From Gilvimarinus sp. 2_MG-2023 (GTDB lineage Bacteria; Pseudomonadota; Gammaproteobacteria; Pseudomonadales; Cellvibrionaceae), in the NCBI RefSeq assembly GCF_030547685.1, contig NZ_JAUOQM010000053.1:28959-89055 (forward strand): a DNA stretch of 60,097 nucleotides. The letters run 5' to 3'. Positions 37,713 to 46,311 of this stretch are shown here, in pieces (position 1 is the first letter of the stretch; each line of letters starts with the position of its first letter). The notes beneath the pieces are model-generated. The model was not told the DNA's origin, searched no databases, and worked only from the letters and a program-made list of their open reading frames with translations. Position numbers and translations under genes: made by a program.

Positions 37713-38261
37713 AAGTTCCAACTCTCCCAGAATGGATAGTTTGCAAAAAATAGTTTTGTGATCGCAGGCCATGCCTGCGCTCGGTAATCCGTAGCACTTC
37801 GTTGTGCCTTGCTCATGGCCGACTGAATATTAGCGCTCGCACACGTCGAGCTCAGTGCTCATGTGGCGCCTATACTTGACGAGTTTTATGAAAGTTGCGT
37901 GACAGCTTTATGAAGGTTTTGTTTCAGGGGAACTTTTGGATACATACTGACCACCTCACGACAGGGCCTAGCTCTGATCAAATAACAGTCAATCAGCGCC
38001 TGACACACCGAACATCTGGCACGCAATGGCACGTCTATATTGATAACGACAGGCTATTTGACTTTACCCACCAAAGCGGTAACCTACGGCTGAATTCATT
38101 TTTATGACCGAGAGCAGAACATTGGCTCGTTGCCTTCGCTTTTTTTTGTGGAGAACTTCTCCTATCTTCCCCTCTTGATAGTGCCGCCTGGCACTTGATG
38201 CGCTTCACCTCAACCTTAATTAAGTACTCGAAATAAGTAATATCGTTTTATAGGCATTACC
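37713..38261. other. Intergenic region with PHO-box promoter
   Basis: About 550 bp between the minus-strand lipoprotein gene and the plus-strand Rnk-like gene. The left half holds the PHO-box promoter (37869-37916). In the right half only small dyads are seen: GGAGA-ACT-TCTCC near 38150-38162 and GTGCC-GCCT-GGCAC near 38180-38193. The short plus-strand frame at 37895 is not supported as a gene. Confidence 0.6.
37869..37916 (-). promoter_or_regulatory. PHO box (three PhoB-type 11-nt repeats) and -10 element
   Basis: Read on the minus strand, three contiguous 11-mers occur: CCTTCATAAAG (37916-37906), CTGTCACGCAA (37905-37895) and CTTTCATAAAA (37894-37884). Each begins with a CTGTCAT-like heptamer plus four A-rich bases, the PhoB direct-repeat format. 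The first two are close to the E. coli phoA box. TATAGG (37874-37869) follows as a -10 with the repeats covering the -35 zone. The leader to the lipoprotein ATG would be about 150 nt. Confidence 0.7.
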
Positions 38262-38645
38262 ATGTGCAAAAACACGCATGTCGAATTTAAACATTCGATG
38301 CTTCGGCGCGCTCAAAATTTTTACCTAACCAGGCCCTGGGGCTTGGGCATAGAGCCATTAATGTTGTCTGCCATTTTCAATCACATAGAGTCAACAGACG
38401 TTCAGCCAACGACTGGGGAGAGTCGAATATCCATCAACAGCTCGGTTATTTTGCAAGACGTACAAGAAAGACAAAACATTAAATTTACAATTGTTTCACC
38501 CCCGCTAAGCAATCCGAATCAAGGAAGAATATCGCTCCTGTCGCCATTGGGAGCGGAGCTTATCGGTAAAAAGAAGGGGGATACGATAGAGATCGGCTAC
38601 CTAAATACAATATTGCAATTTAGAGTGTTGGACATACTGCAATAA
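38262..38645 (+). CDS. Rnk / GreA-GreB C-terminal domain-like protein
   Basis: A 127-residue soluble protein. The C-terminal half (RISLLSPLGAELIGKKKGDTIEI ... FRVLDI) is the FKBP-like GreA/GreB C-terminal domain that binds RNA polymerase. The N-terminal half is not the Gre coiled coil, so the architecture is like Rnk. It may act as an RNA-polymerase secondary-channel regulator (inference). No clear ribosome site precedes the ATG, so the start is uncertain. Confidence 0.65.
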   Translation: MCKNTHVEFKHSMLRRAQNFYLTRPWGLGIEPLMLSAIFNHIESTDVQPTTGESRISINSSVILQDVQERQNIKFTIVSPPLSNPNQGRISLLSPLGAELIGKKKGDTIEIGYLNTILQFRVLDILQ

Positions 38646-38736
38646 CACTTCATACCGCTAGCAGCCGTAGGTCGACTGCTAGCGACAGATCATATTTTTA
38701 ATCATTCCTATCAACTCAACAGGAGATGCTAAAACA

Positions 38737-39525
38737 ATGAAGAAGCTCGCAATTGTAGGCTGTGGAAAGCTTGCCCACCTAGTGGTCGAGGCGTTATTAA
38801 AAGGCTTGCTAGCCGACTACTCACTTGTCGGCGCACAATCACGTACAGCTGACAAAACCCAGCGCCTTTGCGATAAAGCGCGAGAGGGTGGCCACGAGTG
38901 CACACCTTGCTCCACGATGGATGAACTTTTAGCTCTAAAACCCGACTATATTGTCGAAACCGCATCACCAGAGGCCATGAGAGCCTTGGCCCTACCGGCA
39001 TTGCGCCAAGGCATCTCACTGGTAACGCTCTCAATAGGCGCACTTGCCGACACGGATTTTTATCAACAGGTAGAGCGTACCGCTCGCGACAATAACGCCC
39101 GTGTGCACTTAGCTTCTGGAGCCATTGGCGGGTTTGATGTAATGCGTACGGCCTCTTTAATGGGTCAATGCAAAACCTCATTCCGCACTGAAAAAAGCCC
39201 AAGACCACTCAGACGAACCGCTGTTTATACTGACGATCTTGAGCACAGCACGCGCCAAGTATTCTCCGGTAACGCCAAAGAGGCGATTGCACTATTCCCG
39301 ACTCAGGTTAACGTTTCGGTCGCCGCTGCGCTCGCAACAGTCGGGCCCGACAATATAGACGTGGCGATAACATCGATACCAGATTATGTGGGAGACGATC
39401 ATCGTATTGAGGTTGAAAACGATCAAGTTCACGCGATAATCGATGTTTACAGCAAGACAGCCGACATTGCCGGCTGGAGCGTTGTGAACACCTTACGCAA
39501 CATTACCTCTGCAATTGTATTCTGA
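38737..39525 (+). CDS. Aspartate dehydrogenase-like NAD(P) oxidoreductase
   Basis: A 262-residue protein. A Rossmann N-terminus (LAIVGCGKLAHLVVEALL) and the central ASGAIGGFDVMRTASL plus NAKEAIALFPTQVNVSVAAALAT segments match the NadX/aspartate dehydrogenase (DUF108) family, which interconverts L-aspartate and iminosuccinate/oxaloacetate. NDQVHAIIDV supplies the His expected in the C-terminal domain. No nadA/nadC lie nearby, so catabolic or other amino-acid substrates are possible. Confidence 0.8.
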   Translation: MKKLAIVGCGKLAHLVVEALLKGLLADYSLVGAQSRTADKTQRLCDKAREGGHECTPCSTMDELLALKPDYIVETASPEAMRALALPALRQGISLVTLSIGALADTDFYQQVERTARDNNARVHLASGAIGGFDVMRTASLMGQCKTSFRTEKSPRPLRRTAVYTDDLEHSTRQVFSGNAKEAIALFPTQVNVSVAAALATVGPDNIDVAITSIPDYVGDDHRIEVENDQVHAIIDVYSKTADIAGWSVVNTLRNITSAIVF

Positions 39526-39721
39526 AGGGTTTCTGCACACTGAATTTTCTCCGCTGTGACGCCAAGCATGGGCTTACTCTGCATTGGCACAGTCCTGTAT
39601 AAACCCGGATCGCTTAATCTGATTAGCGCCTCTAGCTAATGGCTTAGCCTTTTACAAGAGGCGCCAACCTTTCACGCCTAAACGCATAGGCCTTGTCTCT
39701 ATGCGCGCAGGCGACTTCTTA

Positions 39722-40630
39722 TTAAGCTAGATGCGCTTTAATATTATTGATAACCTTCTCACTTAAACGACGGAACGCTTGACGTGTGCGGCCGGTGCAA
39801 ATGTTAACCGAATGAACATTGGGATACTCTAAATATTTCTCATTGCCTAAAGCCCCATAAGAATCGCAATAGCAGGCGTTACTAGAATCCTTTATCCACT
39901 CGGCAAATGGCGCCTCCTGCCAGGCAGGCGACAAGCCGACGTTAAACAAAATTTTGCCATTACCAAAGCTTGTAAACTCTTCGTCGTTGAGCAGAACAAC
40001 ATTTTTATTGAGGCAACAAACAACTACTTCGTTTTGGGCCAACAACTCTTTTAGTGGTAAAAAGTGATAACCCTTTTTAGCGGCATGAGCTTTTTCACTG
40101 CGGGAAAAGTAGGTAATTTCGGCACCGAACATGGTTAACGCATCGGCGATCATCTCGCCCAAGGTGCCCAAGCCCACAATGCCCACCTTTAAATCGGTGA
40201 TTTCACGGGGCACACCATCCCAGGGCTGTACGGGCTTGCCATTATCATCTTCGCCAAATCCGTGCAGGCAACGCACAAGCTCACTCACCACATACTCAAC
40301 CACACCTTCGTCGCCGTAGTCGCGCACACCTTTTACAGTAATCCCGCGCTCGTTAGCGTATTTTATATCGACGTTGGCCGACTCGGGTGAGTACAGTGAA
40401 CAGCACATGCCAATGTATTGAATATTATCGCACTGAGATAAAGCCTCTTTACCAAGGTCGGTGGTGTGACTAAGCATAACCGCATCGGCATCACCAATAC
40501 GTTTGGCGATTTCATCGGGGCTCTTGGGGCGATCGTCATACAGCACAACCTCTTCAGCCAGATCATACAGTTGCTTTTCAAACTCTGGCACAAGACTTAA
40601 TGGCTCAATACCCACTAACTTTTTAAACAT
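39722..40630 (-). CDS. Atypical D-isomer-specific 2-hydroxyacid dehydrogenase family protein
   Basis: 302 residues from the ATG at 40630, which has a GAGGAGG site; the frame extends to 40759 without family sequence. The NAD-binding core shows VGIVGLGTLGEMIAD, so the fold is clear. The usual catalytic elements are not where expected: FNVGLSPAW replaces the N-x-ARG segment, no DVF-x-x-EP follows, and VHSVNICTGRT stands at the PHIGG position. Either chemistry differs or the protein is non-catalytic. It is convergent with the aspartate dehydrogenase-like gene. Confidence 0.78.
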   Translation of the reverse strand: MFKKLVGIEPLSLVPEFEKQLYDLAEEVVLYDDRPKSPDEIAKRIGDADAVMLSHTTDLGKEALSQCDNIQYIGMCCSLYSPESANVDIKYANERGITVKGVRDYGDEGVVEYVVSELVRCLHGFGEDDNGKPVQPWDGVPREITDLKVGIVGLGTLGEMIADALTMFGAEITYFSRSEKAHAAKKGYHFLPLKELLAQNEVVVCCLNKNVVLLNDEEFTSFGNGKILFNVGLSPAWQEAPFAEWIKDSSNACYCDSYGALGNEKYLEYPNVHSVNICTGRTRQAFRRLSEKVINNIKAHLA

Positions 40631-40760
40631 TTCAACCTCCTCTAAAAGCAACAGCCAACCATAGTGGCTACCCGTTAAATTAGCAACCGCAAAAATCGCA
40701 CAATAATCCAATCGTTGACGAACAAATATACATTCTAAGCGGCCATGGCTTAGTACCATA

Positions 40761-40797
40761 AAAAAGGCAGCAAAGCTTGTCGCTTTGCTGCCTTTTT
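40761..40797 (-). terminator. Rho-independent terminator of the ars operon
   Basis: GGCAGCAAAG (40766-40775) pairs with CTTTGCTGCC (40783-40792), flanked by A5 and T5. It lies just past the acr3 stop, and read on the minus strand the poly-T follows the stem. Confidence 0.9.
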
Positions 40798-40816
40798 GCC
40801 TACTTAATTAGCCGAT

Positions 40817-41830
40817 TTAATTAAACCAATGACGGGTCCGGTTGGCGAATGCCACCAGCGACAACATAACCGGAACCTCAACCAGCACCCCCACCACCGT
40901 GGCCAGAGCCGCGCCGGAGTTGAGACCGAATAATGAAATGGCCACCGCCACCGCCAACTCAAAAAAGTTGGAGGTGCCAATCAAACAGGCGGGCGCGGCA
41001 ATGTCGTGACTTAAGCGCCAGCGTTTAGCCCACCAATACGACAGAGCAAAAATGCCGTAGGTTTGCAGCAACAGCGGAATGGCAATCATCACAATGGCCA
41101 ACGGCTGCGCCAGAATGCGCGGCGCCTGAAAACCGAACAGCAACACGACTGTCGCAATTAAACCGAGAATCGACAACGGCTTTACCCGATGCAAGAATTG
41201 CTCAAGCCCGGCTGCGTTTTGCTTAAAGATTGCGTAGCGGGTAATCACACCGGCAACGAGCGGCAGCAGCACATAAAGCACCACCGAAGCCAAGAGTGTT
41301 TGCCAGGGTACCGTAATATCGGTGACCCCGAGCAACAGACCAGCAATGGGTGCAAACGCTACCACCATAATCACATCATTGACCGATACCTGCACCAATG
41401 TGTAGTTGGCGTTGCCTTTGGTGAGTTGACTCCAAATAAAAACCATCGCCGTACAGGGCGCCACGCCCAGCAGTATCATGCCGGCGATGTACTCTTCTGC
41501 CGTGGCCGGATCGACCCAGGGGGCGAAGATATATTTAAAAAACAATACGCCCAAGGCAGCCATGGTGAAGGGCTTAATCGCCCAATTAATCAGCAGGGTG
41601 AGCATTAAGCCTTTGGGGTTGGCACCCGCCTGGCGCATAGAGGAAAAGTCCACCTGAGCCATCATGGGATAAATCATCAACCAAATAAGCACTGCCACGG
41701 GCACATTTACCCCAGCCAATTCCCAACCGGCCACTTGGGCAAAAACGCCGGGCATAAAGCTGCCCAAAACAACGCCAGCGATAATCGCCAGCCCCACCCA
41801 AACGGACAATAAACGTTCAAAAATTCCCAC
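40817..41830 (-). CDS. acr3: Arsenite efflux permease, ACR3 family
   Basis: A 337-residue inner-membrane carrier with about ten helices that extrudes arsenite, usually driven by proton motive force. ACR3 hallmarks: [18 protein letters not shown] in helix 2, and [24 protein letters not shown] with the conserved helix-4 Cys. It follows arsH by 8 bp as the last gene of arsR-arsC-arsH-acr3. Confidence 0.95.
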   Translation of the reverse strand: MGIFERLLSVWVGLAIIAGVVLGSFMPGVFAQVAGWELAGVNVPVAVLIWLMIYPMMAQVDFSSMRQAGANPKGLMLTLLINWAIKPFTMAALGVLFFKYIFAPWVDPATAEEYIAGMILLGVAPCTAMVFIWSQLTKGNANYTLVQVSVNDVIMVVAFAPIAGLLLGVTDITVPWQTLLASVVLYVLLPLVAGVITRYAIFKQNAAGLEQFLHRVKPLSILGLIATVVLLFGFQAPRILAQPLAIVMIAIPLLLQTYGIFALSYWWAKRWRLSHDIAAPACLIGTSNFFELAVAVAISLFGLNSGAALATVVGVLVEVPVMLSLVAFANRTRHWFN

Positions 41831-41838
41831 GCTGCCTC

Positions 41839-42543
41839 CTAAATACTTTTTTGGTTAACCCGCTCGCTTAACTGCTGCGCCGTTTCTACTCGTTCGGAGT
41901 ACCGATCGACCAGGTAAGATTCCCGCCCCTGCACCAGCAGGGTAAACTTCATTAGCTCTTCCATCACATCCACCACCCGGTTGTAGTAACTGGAAGGCTT
42001 CATGCGGCCGCTATCGTCAAACTCCAAAAAGGCTTTTGCCACCGATGACTGGTTGGGAATTGTGATCATCCGCATCCAGCGCCCCAGTACGCGCAGCTGA
42101 TTGACGACATTAAAAGACTGGGAGCCGCCGCACACCTGCATAACCGCCAGCGTTTTGCCCTGCGTAGGGCGCACGGCACCTATGCTGAGCGGGATCCAAT
42201 CGATCTGCGCCTTCATAATGCCCGTCATTGAGCCGTGCCGTTCGGGGGAGCACCACACCATACCGTCACTCCAGGTGGCCAACTCACGCAGCTCGACGAC
42301 CTTGGGATGATCCGCTTCGGCATCGTCCGGCAGAGGCAGGCCCGAGGGATTAAAGATCCGCGTCTCGGCCCCCATATGATCGAGCAGGCGCTGAGCCTCC
42401 TCGGTCACCAATCGGCTAAAAGACTTTTTGCGCAGCGATCCGTACAGCAAGAGAATGCGCGGCGCCCTGGCATCCGAATTGGCCAACTTCTCTTTATCGA
42501 TAGCAGGCAGCGCCTCGGCGCTCAAATTGGGCAAATCACTCAC
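41839..42543 (-). CDS. arsH: ArsH, NADPH-dependent FMN reductase / organoarsenical oxidase
   Basis: 234 residues starting at GTG 42543, inside the arsC stop region (8-bp overlap). The longer open frame just shadows arsC. The flavodoxin-like fold has [12 protein letters not shown] at the FMN phosphate loop and [22 protein letters not shown], an ArsH signature. ArsH oxidises trivalent methyl- or aryl-arsenicals to the less toxic pentavalent forms. It is coupled to arsC and followed by acr3. Confidence 0.93.
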   Translation of the reverse strand: MSDLPNLSAEALPAIDKEKLANSDARAPRILLLYGSLRKKSFSRLVTEEAQRLLDHMGAETRIFNPSGLPLPDDAEADHPKVVELRELATWSDGMVWCSPERHGSMTGIMKAQIDWIPLSIGAVRPTQGKTLAVMQVCGGSQSFNVVNQLRVLGRWMRMITIPNQSSVAKAFLEFDDSGRMKPSSYYNRVVDVMEELMKFTLLVQGRESYLVDRYSERVETAQQLSERVNQKSI

Positions 42544-43027
42544 GGTAGGGCTCCTGCTCTGCCACCTGAGCGGCCAAAGCCTGCAAACTGTCCCCCAATA
42601 AGCTATCGCCGTTAGCATCCAACAATGCTTGAATGCGTCTTTGCAGCACATCGACCACCGCGTCAAAGGCCTGCTCCAGTGCGTCGTCACCTTCCAAACC
42701 GGCATGAGAGGGGTCGGGCAAACCCCAGTGCGCCTTAGCGGTATCCCCCAACCACAGCGGGCAGGCTTCGCCGGCGGCGCGATCGCACACAGTGATCACC
42801 AGGTCTGGGGCGAAATCTTCAAACTCGTCCATCCCCTGGCTTTTTAATCCCTCGGTGGCAATGTTGCGCGAACTCAGATAGTTCAAAGTCAGCGGATGCA
42901 CCCTTCCCGCCGGTGCACTGCCGGCACTGGCGGCGGTAATACGGCCTGCCCCCAGTCGATTAGCGGTCACCTCGGCCAGCACACTGCGACAGGCGTTATG
43001 GGTACAAACAAATAATATTTTGATCAT
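42536..43027 (-). CDS. arsC: Arsenate reductase, low-molecular-weight phosphatase type
   Basis: 163 residues from the ATG at 43027, which has a GGGGGAG site; the upstream frame to 43066 is not family sequence. [15 protein letters not shown] is the LMW-PTP P-loop (C-x5-R-S) of the thioredoxin- or glutaredoxin-linked ArsC class, and VITVCDRA provides a second Cys. LPDPS matches the general-acid Asp loop. It converts arsenate to arsenite for export by Acr3. The C-terminus has a helical extension beyond the usual ~140 residues. Confidence 0.92.
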   Translation of the reverse strand: MIKILFVCTHNACRSVLAEVTANRLGAGRITAASAGSAPAGRVHPLTLNYLSSRNIATEGLKSQGMDEFEDFAPDLVITVCDRAAGEACPLWLGDTAKAHWGLPDPSHAGLEGDDALEQAFDAVVDVLQRRIQALLDANGDSLLGDSLQALAAQVAEQEPYRE

Positions 43028-43050
43028 CTCTCCCCCGATAAATAATTTAC

Positions 43051-43066
43051 TTGGGTTTAAACCCAA
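43051..43066. promoter_or_regulatory. Perfect 16-bp palindrome upstream of arsC
   Basis: TTGGGTTTAAACCCAA is fully self-complementary and lies about 24 bp before the arsC ATG, in the arsR-arsC gap. It is a candidate operator or mRNA hairpin; no regulator is known for it. Confidence 0.55.
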
Positions 43067-43071
43067 AAGAC

Positions 43072-43087
43072 ATATGGAATACCATAT
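43072..43087 (-). promoter_or_regulatory. Candidate ArsR operator in the arsR-arsC gap
   Basis: ATATGG (43072-43077) and CCATAT (43082-43087) form a dyad that resembles the one upstream of arsR. It may allow arsenic-dependent control of arsC-arsH-acr3 independent of arsR. Confidence 0.5.
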
Positions 43088-43128
43088 ATATAGAATTAAA
43101 AAATAGACCGCGACCGGCCTTCATTAGA

Positions 43129-43467
43129 TTAACGACAACAAACAATCTCCACACTTGGGGACTGCTTCAATCTCCCCATTGCCTCTGACAAATAAACCTC
43201 ATTCCCCTCAGCCGTTGCCTTCAGCACGGCGATTGACCAGTCGGGCAAAGCTGTACTTAACCGGTAATAAACCCATTTACCGCGACGATGGCTCTGCAAT
43301 AGGCCGCACTCACGCAGCTGCGCCAAGTGACGCGAGACCTTAGGCTGGCTCTCACCGGTAGCTGTCACTAACTCGCAAACACATAACTCTCCTAACTGTT
43401 GCAACAGCAACATACAGTGCAACCGGGTGTCATCGGCCAGGCACTTATAAAACGAGACCGGGCTCAT
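43129..43467 (-). CDS. arsR: ArsR-family arsenic-responsive repressor
   Basis: 112 residues from the ATG at 43467 (MSPVSFYKCLADDTRL); the frame is open ten residues further. Winged-helix repressor with the metal-binding ELCVCEL motif in helix 3 and the recognition helix SQPKVSRHLAQLRECGLL. Arsenite binding to the Cys pair should release it from DNA. Extra Cys at the very C-terminus (EIVCCR) could add a ligand. First gene of the ars operon. Confidence 0.94.
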   Translation of the reverse strand: MSPVSFYKCLADDTRLHCMLLLQQLGELCVCELVTATGESQPKVSRHLAQLRECGLLQSHRRGKWVYYRLSTALPDWSIAVLKATAEGNEVYLSEAMGRLKQSPSVEIVCCR

Positions 43468-43493
43468 GGATACATACCCTCTACCGCTTACAA

Positions 43494-43516
43494 ACATATA
43501 TGATTTTCCATATATT
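43494..43516 (-). promoter_or_regulatory. Candidate ArsR operator upstream of arsR
   Basis: ACATATATGA (43494-43503) and TCCATATATT (43507-43516) form an imperfect 10-bp inverted repeat around TTT, about 27 bp before the arsR ATG. The same ATAT(A)TGG/CCATAT(A) core recurs at 43072-43087. Confidence 0.6.
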
Positions 43517-43634
43517 ATGCAATAAAAGCGCTGTTGTACAGTGGATAATCACGTACACGACCAATGATTGACACCTATTACTCGCTCATTCAAACTCGCT
43601 CCTTGAGTAATCTTGGACATGACAAAGGAACTGC

Positions 43635-44270
43635 ATGAGTACCAGGCGCCAACAACTGATTGAACTCATCCAACAAAACGTTATCCCCCCTGCGGATATT
43701 GCCCGCGCTGCCGACCAATCAGGCATCAGACCCACCTGCGCTCAATGGCGCACCTTTACCGACCGCATACTGCTTACGCTTGGCATTTTGGCACTGGTCT
43801 TCGCCGTACTGTTTTTTATCGCGTACAACTGGATGGTTTTGGGTCGTATGGCGCGTTTCGCCCTGATTGAAGTATCCATTGCCGCCGCTGTTGGTGTCTA
43901 CGTCTGGCGCCCAAGGCTGACGTGGCTCGCCCCTCTCGCTCTACTGGCAGCCAGTATTCTTCTGGGGGTATTGTTGGGCTTTTATGGCCAGACTTATCAG
44001 ACCGGCGCAGACCCATGGCAACTGTTTTTTAATTGGGCGCTACTGATGACCCCTTGGGTCGTACTCGCCCGCCTGCCCGCACTTTGGCTGCTCTGGCTGG
44101 GCTTGTGGAATCTGTCCGCCTTTTTATACCAATCGACTGACGGTTTTGACTGGCTGCCCCTGCCCAGCGGGAGCAGTCGCTGGCTCGCTGTCTGCACCGC
44201 ACTTAATATTACCGCGCTCGCCGTCTGGGAGATGGGCCAGCGGCGCCTTGCCTTGACCACCGCCCGCTGA
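43635..44270 (+). CDS. DUF2157 membrane protein, N-terminal part (interrupted by TGA)
   Basis: 211 residues with an N-terminal soluble helix region (about 1-45) and at least five transmembrane helices, matching the start of DUF2157 proteins. It is preceded by AAAGGA. The reading frame stops at TGA 44268-44270, yet the same frame stays open with coherent membrane sequence to 44600, and the downstream gene begins with the ATGA overlap expected after the full-length gene. The full protein would be about 321 residues. This is a point nonsense mutation, a sequencing error, or readthrough. Confidence 0.7.
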   Translation: MSTRRQQLIELIQQNVIPPADIARAADQSGIRPTCAQWRTFTDRILLTLGILALVFAVLFFIAYNWMVLGRMARFALIEVSIAAAVGVYVWRPRLTWLAPLALLAASILLGVLLGFYGQTYQTGADPWQLFFNWALLMTPWVVLARLPALWLLWLGLWNLSAFLYQSTDGFDWLPLPSGSSRWLAVCTALNITALAVWEMGQRRLALTTAR

Positions 44271-44600
44271 GCCAAACAGGTTCTAGGCTTAGCCGCTGTA
44301 AGCAGTGTTTCTCTGTGGATGCTGCACTATCTTGTGTCGGACAACCAACATCCGATCATTGCGGTTATCTACCCACTGCTACTGGCCGTAGGCTATTGGG
44401 TTTACCGGCACTGGCGTTTCGATTTATTGATGCTGGCGGGCGGTTGTCTGTCATGTATCGCCGTTATTCAAACCCTACTGGTTAAAGCTCTAGGGGGCTC
44501 CGATGCGGGCCTCTTTTTGCTACACGCTCTGCTTCTGCTGGGACAGGCCTCCATCGCCAGCATCTGGCTCAAACACGTTCAAAAGGGGCAAACTCCATGA
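44271..44600 (+). pseudogene. DUF2157 membrane protein, C-terminal part (same frame, after in-frame TGA)
   Basis: Directly after the TGA the same frame continues without another stop (AKQVLGLAAVSSVSLWMLHYLV...) through several hydrophobic helices to a stop overlapping the DUF4401 start by 4 bp. The first ATG in this part is at 44319, but no ribosome site precedes it. It is therefore better seen as the detached end of the DUF2157 gene than as an independent gene. Confidence 0.65.
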
Positions 44601-45634
44601 CCAATCAGCCCCTGTTACATAAAACCCTGAGAGATGCGGGCATTAACATCAGCCATGAGTACTCGTCGCCGGCCTATGAAAGCCCTTGGTTTATTAAGTT
44701 TTTAATCGGCTTTTCTGCTTGGGTAGCGTCGTGGTTTCTAATCGGCTTTGTTGTGCTCAGTCTTAAACCTAGCATCAATAGTACAGAAACATTCATGGCT
44801 GTTGGTGCGGTGCTGCTTACTGTCAGCAGTATTATTTTATACCGTCCCAGAAATGAATTTGTCGATAATCTGGCCCTGGCATTCAGTTTAGCCGGGCAAA
44901 TTTTTCTAGCCTTTGCCCTGCAGACTATGCTCAGCTGGCAAAACCCTGAATTCTGGTGGGCACTGACCCTAATGCAGCTTACTTTGTGTGCCATACCCAA
45001 TTTTATTCACCGGGTAACGGTCAGCGCTTTTGCCGGTATAACTCTCGCCATTGCACTTGCCCATAGCGGAGCAGCGTATATAGCCACCGTCTTAGTGTTA
45101 GCAATGGGGGCTTTCACCTGGTCCTATGAGCTTAAACATAAACACTGGATGCGTTTTTATCAGGCTGTCGGTTTTGGTACTGCCGCCGCGTTGCTATTAA
45201 TTCAATATGGTTTGCGATTCAACGCCGGTACTATTTTTTACGCCATTCCTACTCAACAGTGGGCAACACCCGCAATGGGCGAATTACTGACCGTGTTTAT
45301 CGCCACGGCTGTACTCTGGCACATCACCCGCAGGGTGCAACTGAGTGGCAACCAATGGGCGTTCGCGCTGGGGGTTTTAGCCTTGCTGGGAGTTGCCTCC
45401 GGGTTTGCATACGGTCTGCTGCAGGCCACCGTGCTTTTAGTTTTGGGGTTTTATGGTGGCAACCGAGTGTTAATGGGGCTGGCAACGCTCGCGTTAATAG
45501 CCGCCATCAGCAGTTACTATTATCTGCTGGACACCACCTTGCTAATTAAATCCGCAACCCTGCTCGCCATAGGCGCTGTACTGCTGCTGACCAGAGTCGC
45601 TTACCGCCGACTCTGGCCGGAGGAAAACCCATGA
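44597..45634 (+). CDS. DUF4401 membrane protein
   Basis: A 345-residue polytopic inner-membrane protein with about ten helices after a short cytoplasmic N-terminus. Its position between DUF2157 and a GDYXXLXY protein, with 4-bp overlaps on both sides, is the characteristic arrangement of this membrane operon. SFLIGF-type helix 1, an internal YRPRNEF loop and the C-terminal YRRLWPEE tail are consistent with DUF4401. Function unknown. Confidence 0.78.
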   Translation: MTNQPLLHKTLRDAGINISHEYSSPAYESPWFIKFLIGFSAWVASWFLIGFVVLSLKPSINSTETFMAVGAVLLTVSSIILYRPRNEFVDNLALAFSLAGQIFLAFALQTMLSWQNPEFWWALTLMQLTLCAIPNFIHRVTVSAFAGITLAIALAHSGAAYIATVLVLAMGAFTWSYELKHKHWMRFYQAVGFGTAAALLLIQYGLRFNAGTIFYAIPTQQWATPAMGELLTVFIATAVLWHITRRVQLSGNQWAFALGVLALLGVASGFAYGLLQATVLLVLGFYGGNRVLMGLATLALIAAISSYYYLLDTTLLIKSATLLAIGAVLLLTRVAYRRLWPEENP

Positions 45635-46128
45635 ATCGCCTGATTGCCCTTGTCGCACTGAGCTTTATCCTCGCGTTGGTCAATATCAGTATTTGGCACA
45701 AGCAACAACACCTGGCAAACGGACAACCGGTTTTACTGGAGCTGGCGCCGGTAGACCCTCGCTCATTAATACAGGGCGACTATATGGTTTTGAGGTTTAA
45801 GCTCGCCGGCGATATTGACGACGCACTCACCACCCAGTCAAAGCCGTTAACGAATCACCAGGGGTATGCCATCATCTCTCTGGATAACAACGGGGTAGCC
45901 TCGTTAGTGCGGATAGATAACGGCACAGCTTTGGCCGACGATGAACTGCGCATTGAATATCGCGTGCGTGATCACCGAATAAAATTTGCAACCAATGCTT
46001 TCTTTTTCCAGGAAGGCACCGCCGATGTGTACAGTACCGCCCGCTATGGCATGTTCCGCCTAAATGATAATGGCGAGCCGTTACTAACGGATTTGTACGA
46101 TTCAGAGTTAAAGCGTCTTAGCCCTTAA
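45631..46128 (+). CDS. GDYXXLXY-motif membrane-anchored protein
   Basis: 165 residues with one N-terminal membrane helix (about 4-20) and a periplasmic domain carrying the family motif in DPRSLIQGDYMVLRF and a later QEGTADVYSTARYG. It overlaps DUF4401 by 4 bp and closes the three-gene operon. Such proteins are always envelope-located partners of DUF2157/DUF4401 proteins. Role unknown. Confidence 0.85.
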   Translation: MNRLIALVALSFILALVNISIWHKQQHLANGQPVLLELAPVDPRSLIQGDYMVLRFKLAGDIDDALTTQSKPLTNHQGYAIISLDNNGVASLVRIDNGTALADDELRIEYRVRDHRIKFATNAFFFQEGTADVYSTARYGMFRLNDNGEPLLTDLYDSELKRLSP

Positions 46129-46203
46129 ACAGGGTTGATGCCAGTGATTTAGACTACAAGCAGCGCTCGTGCTTTTCACTTACTTACAATTGCCCAATTG
46201 AAC

Positions 46204-46221
46204 GCCCTAGCAGGGCTTCTT
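46204..46221 (+). terminator. Weak hairpin terminator after the GDYXXLXY gene
   Basis: GCCCT-AGC-AGGGC (46204-46216) is followed by TTCTT. The short stem and imperfect T-run make it a modest terminator candidate. Confidence 0.45.
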
Positions 46222-46311
46222 ATAATGCCCAGACAAAACGACTGGTGCCCACACAAAAACCAGCATACCTGACGCAGTGAAAACCATAACAACACCATCA
46301 GGGATTACACC

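Noticed and set aside
37895-38107. 70-codon plus-strand frame beginning with TTG
   Set aside because: It begins inside the PHO-box repeats, has no ribosome site and no recognisable protein features.
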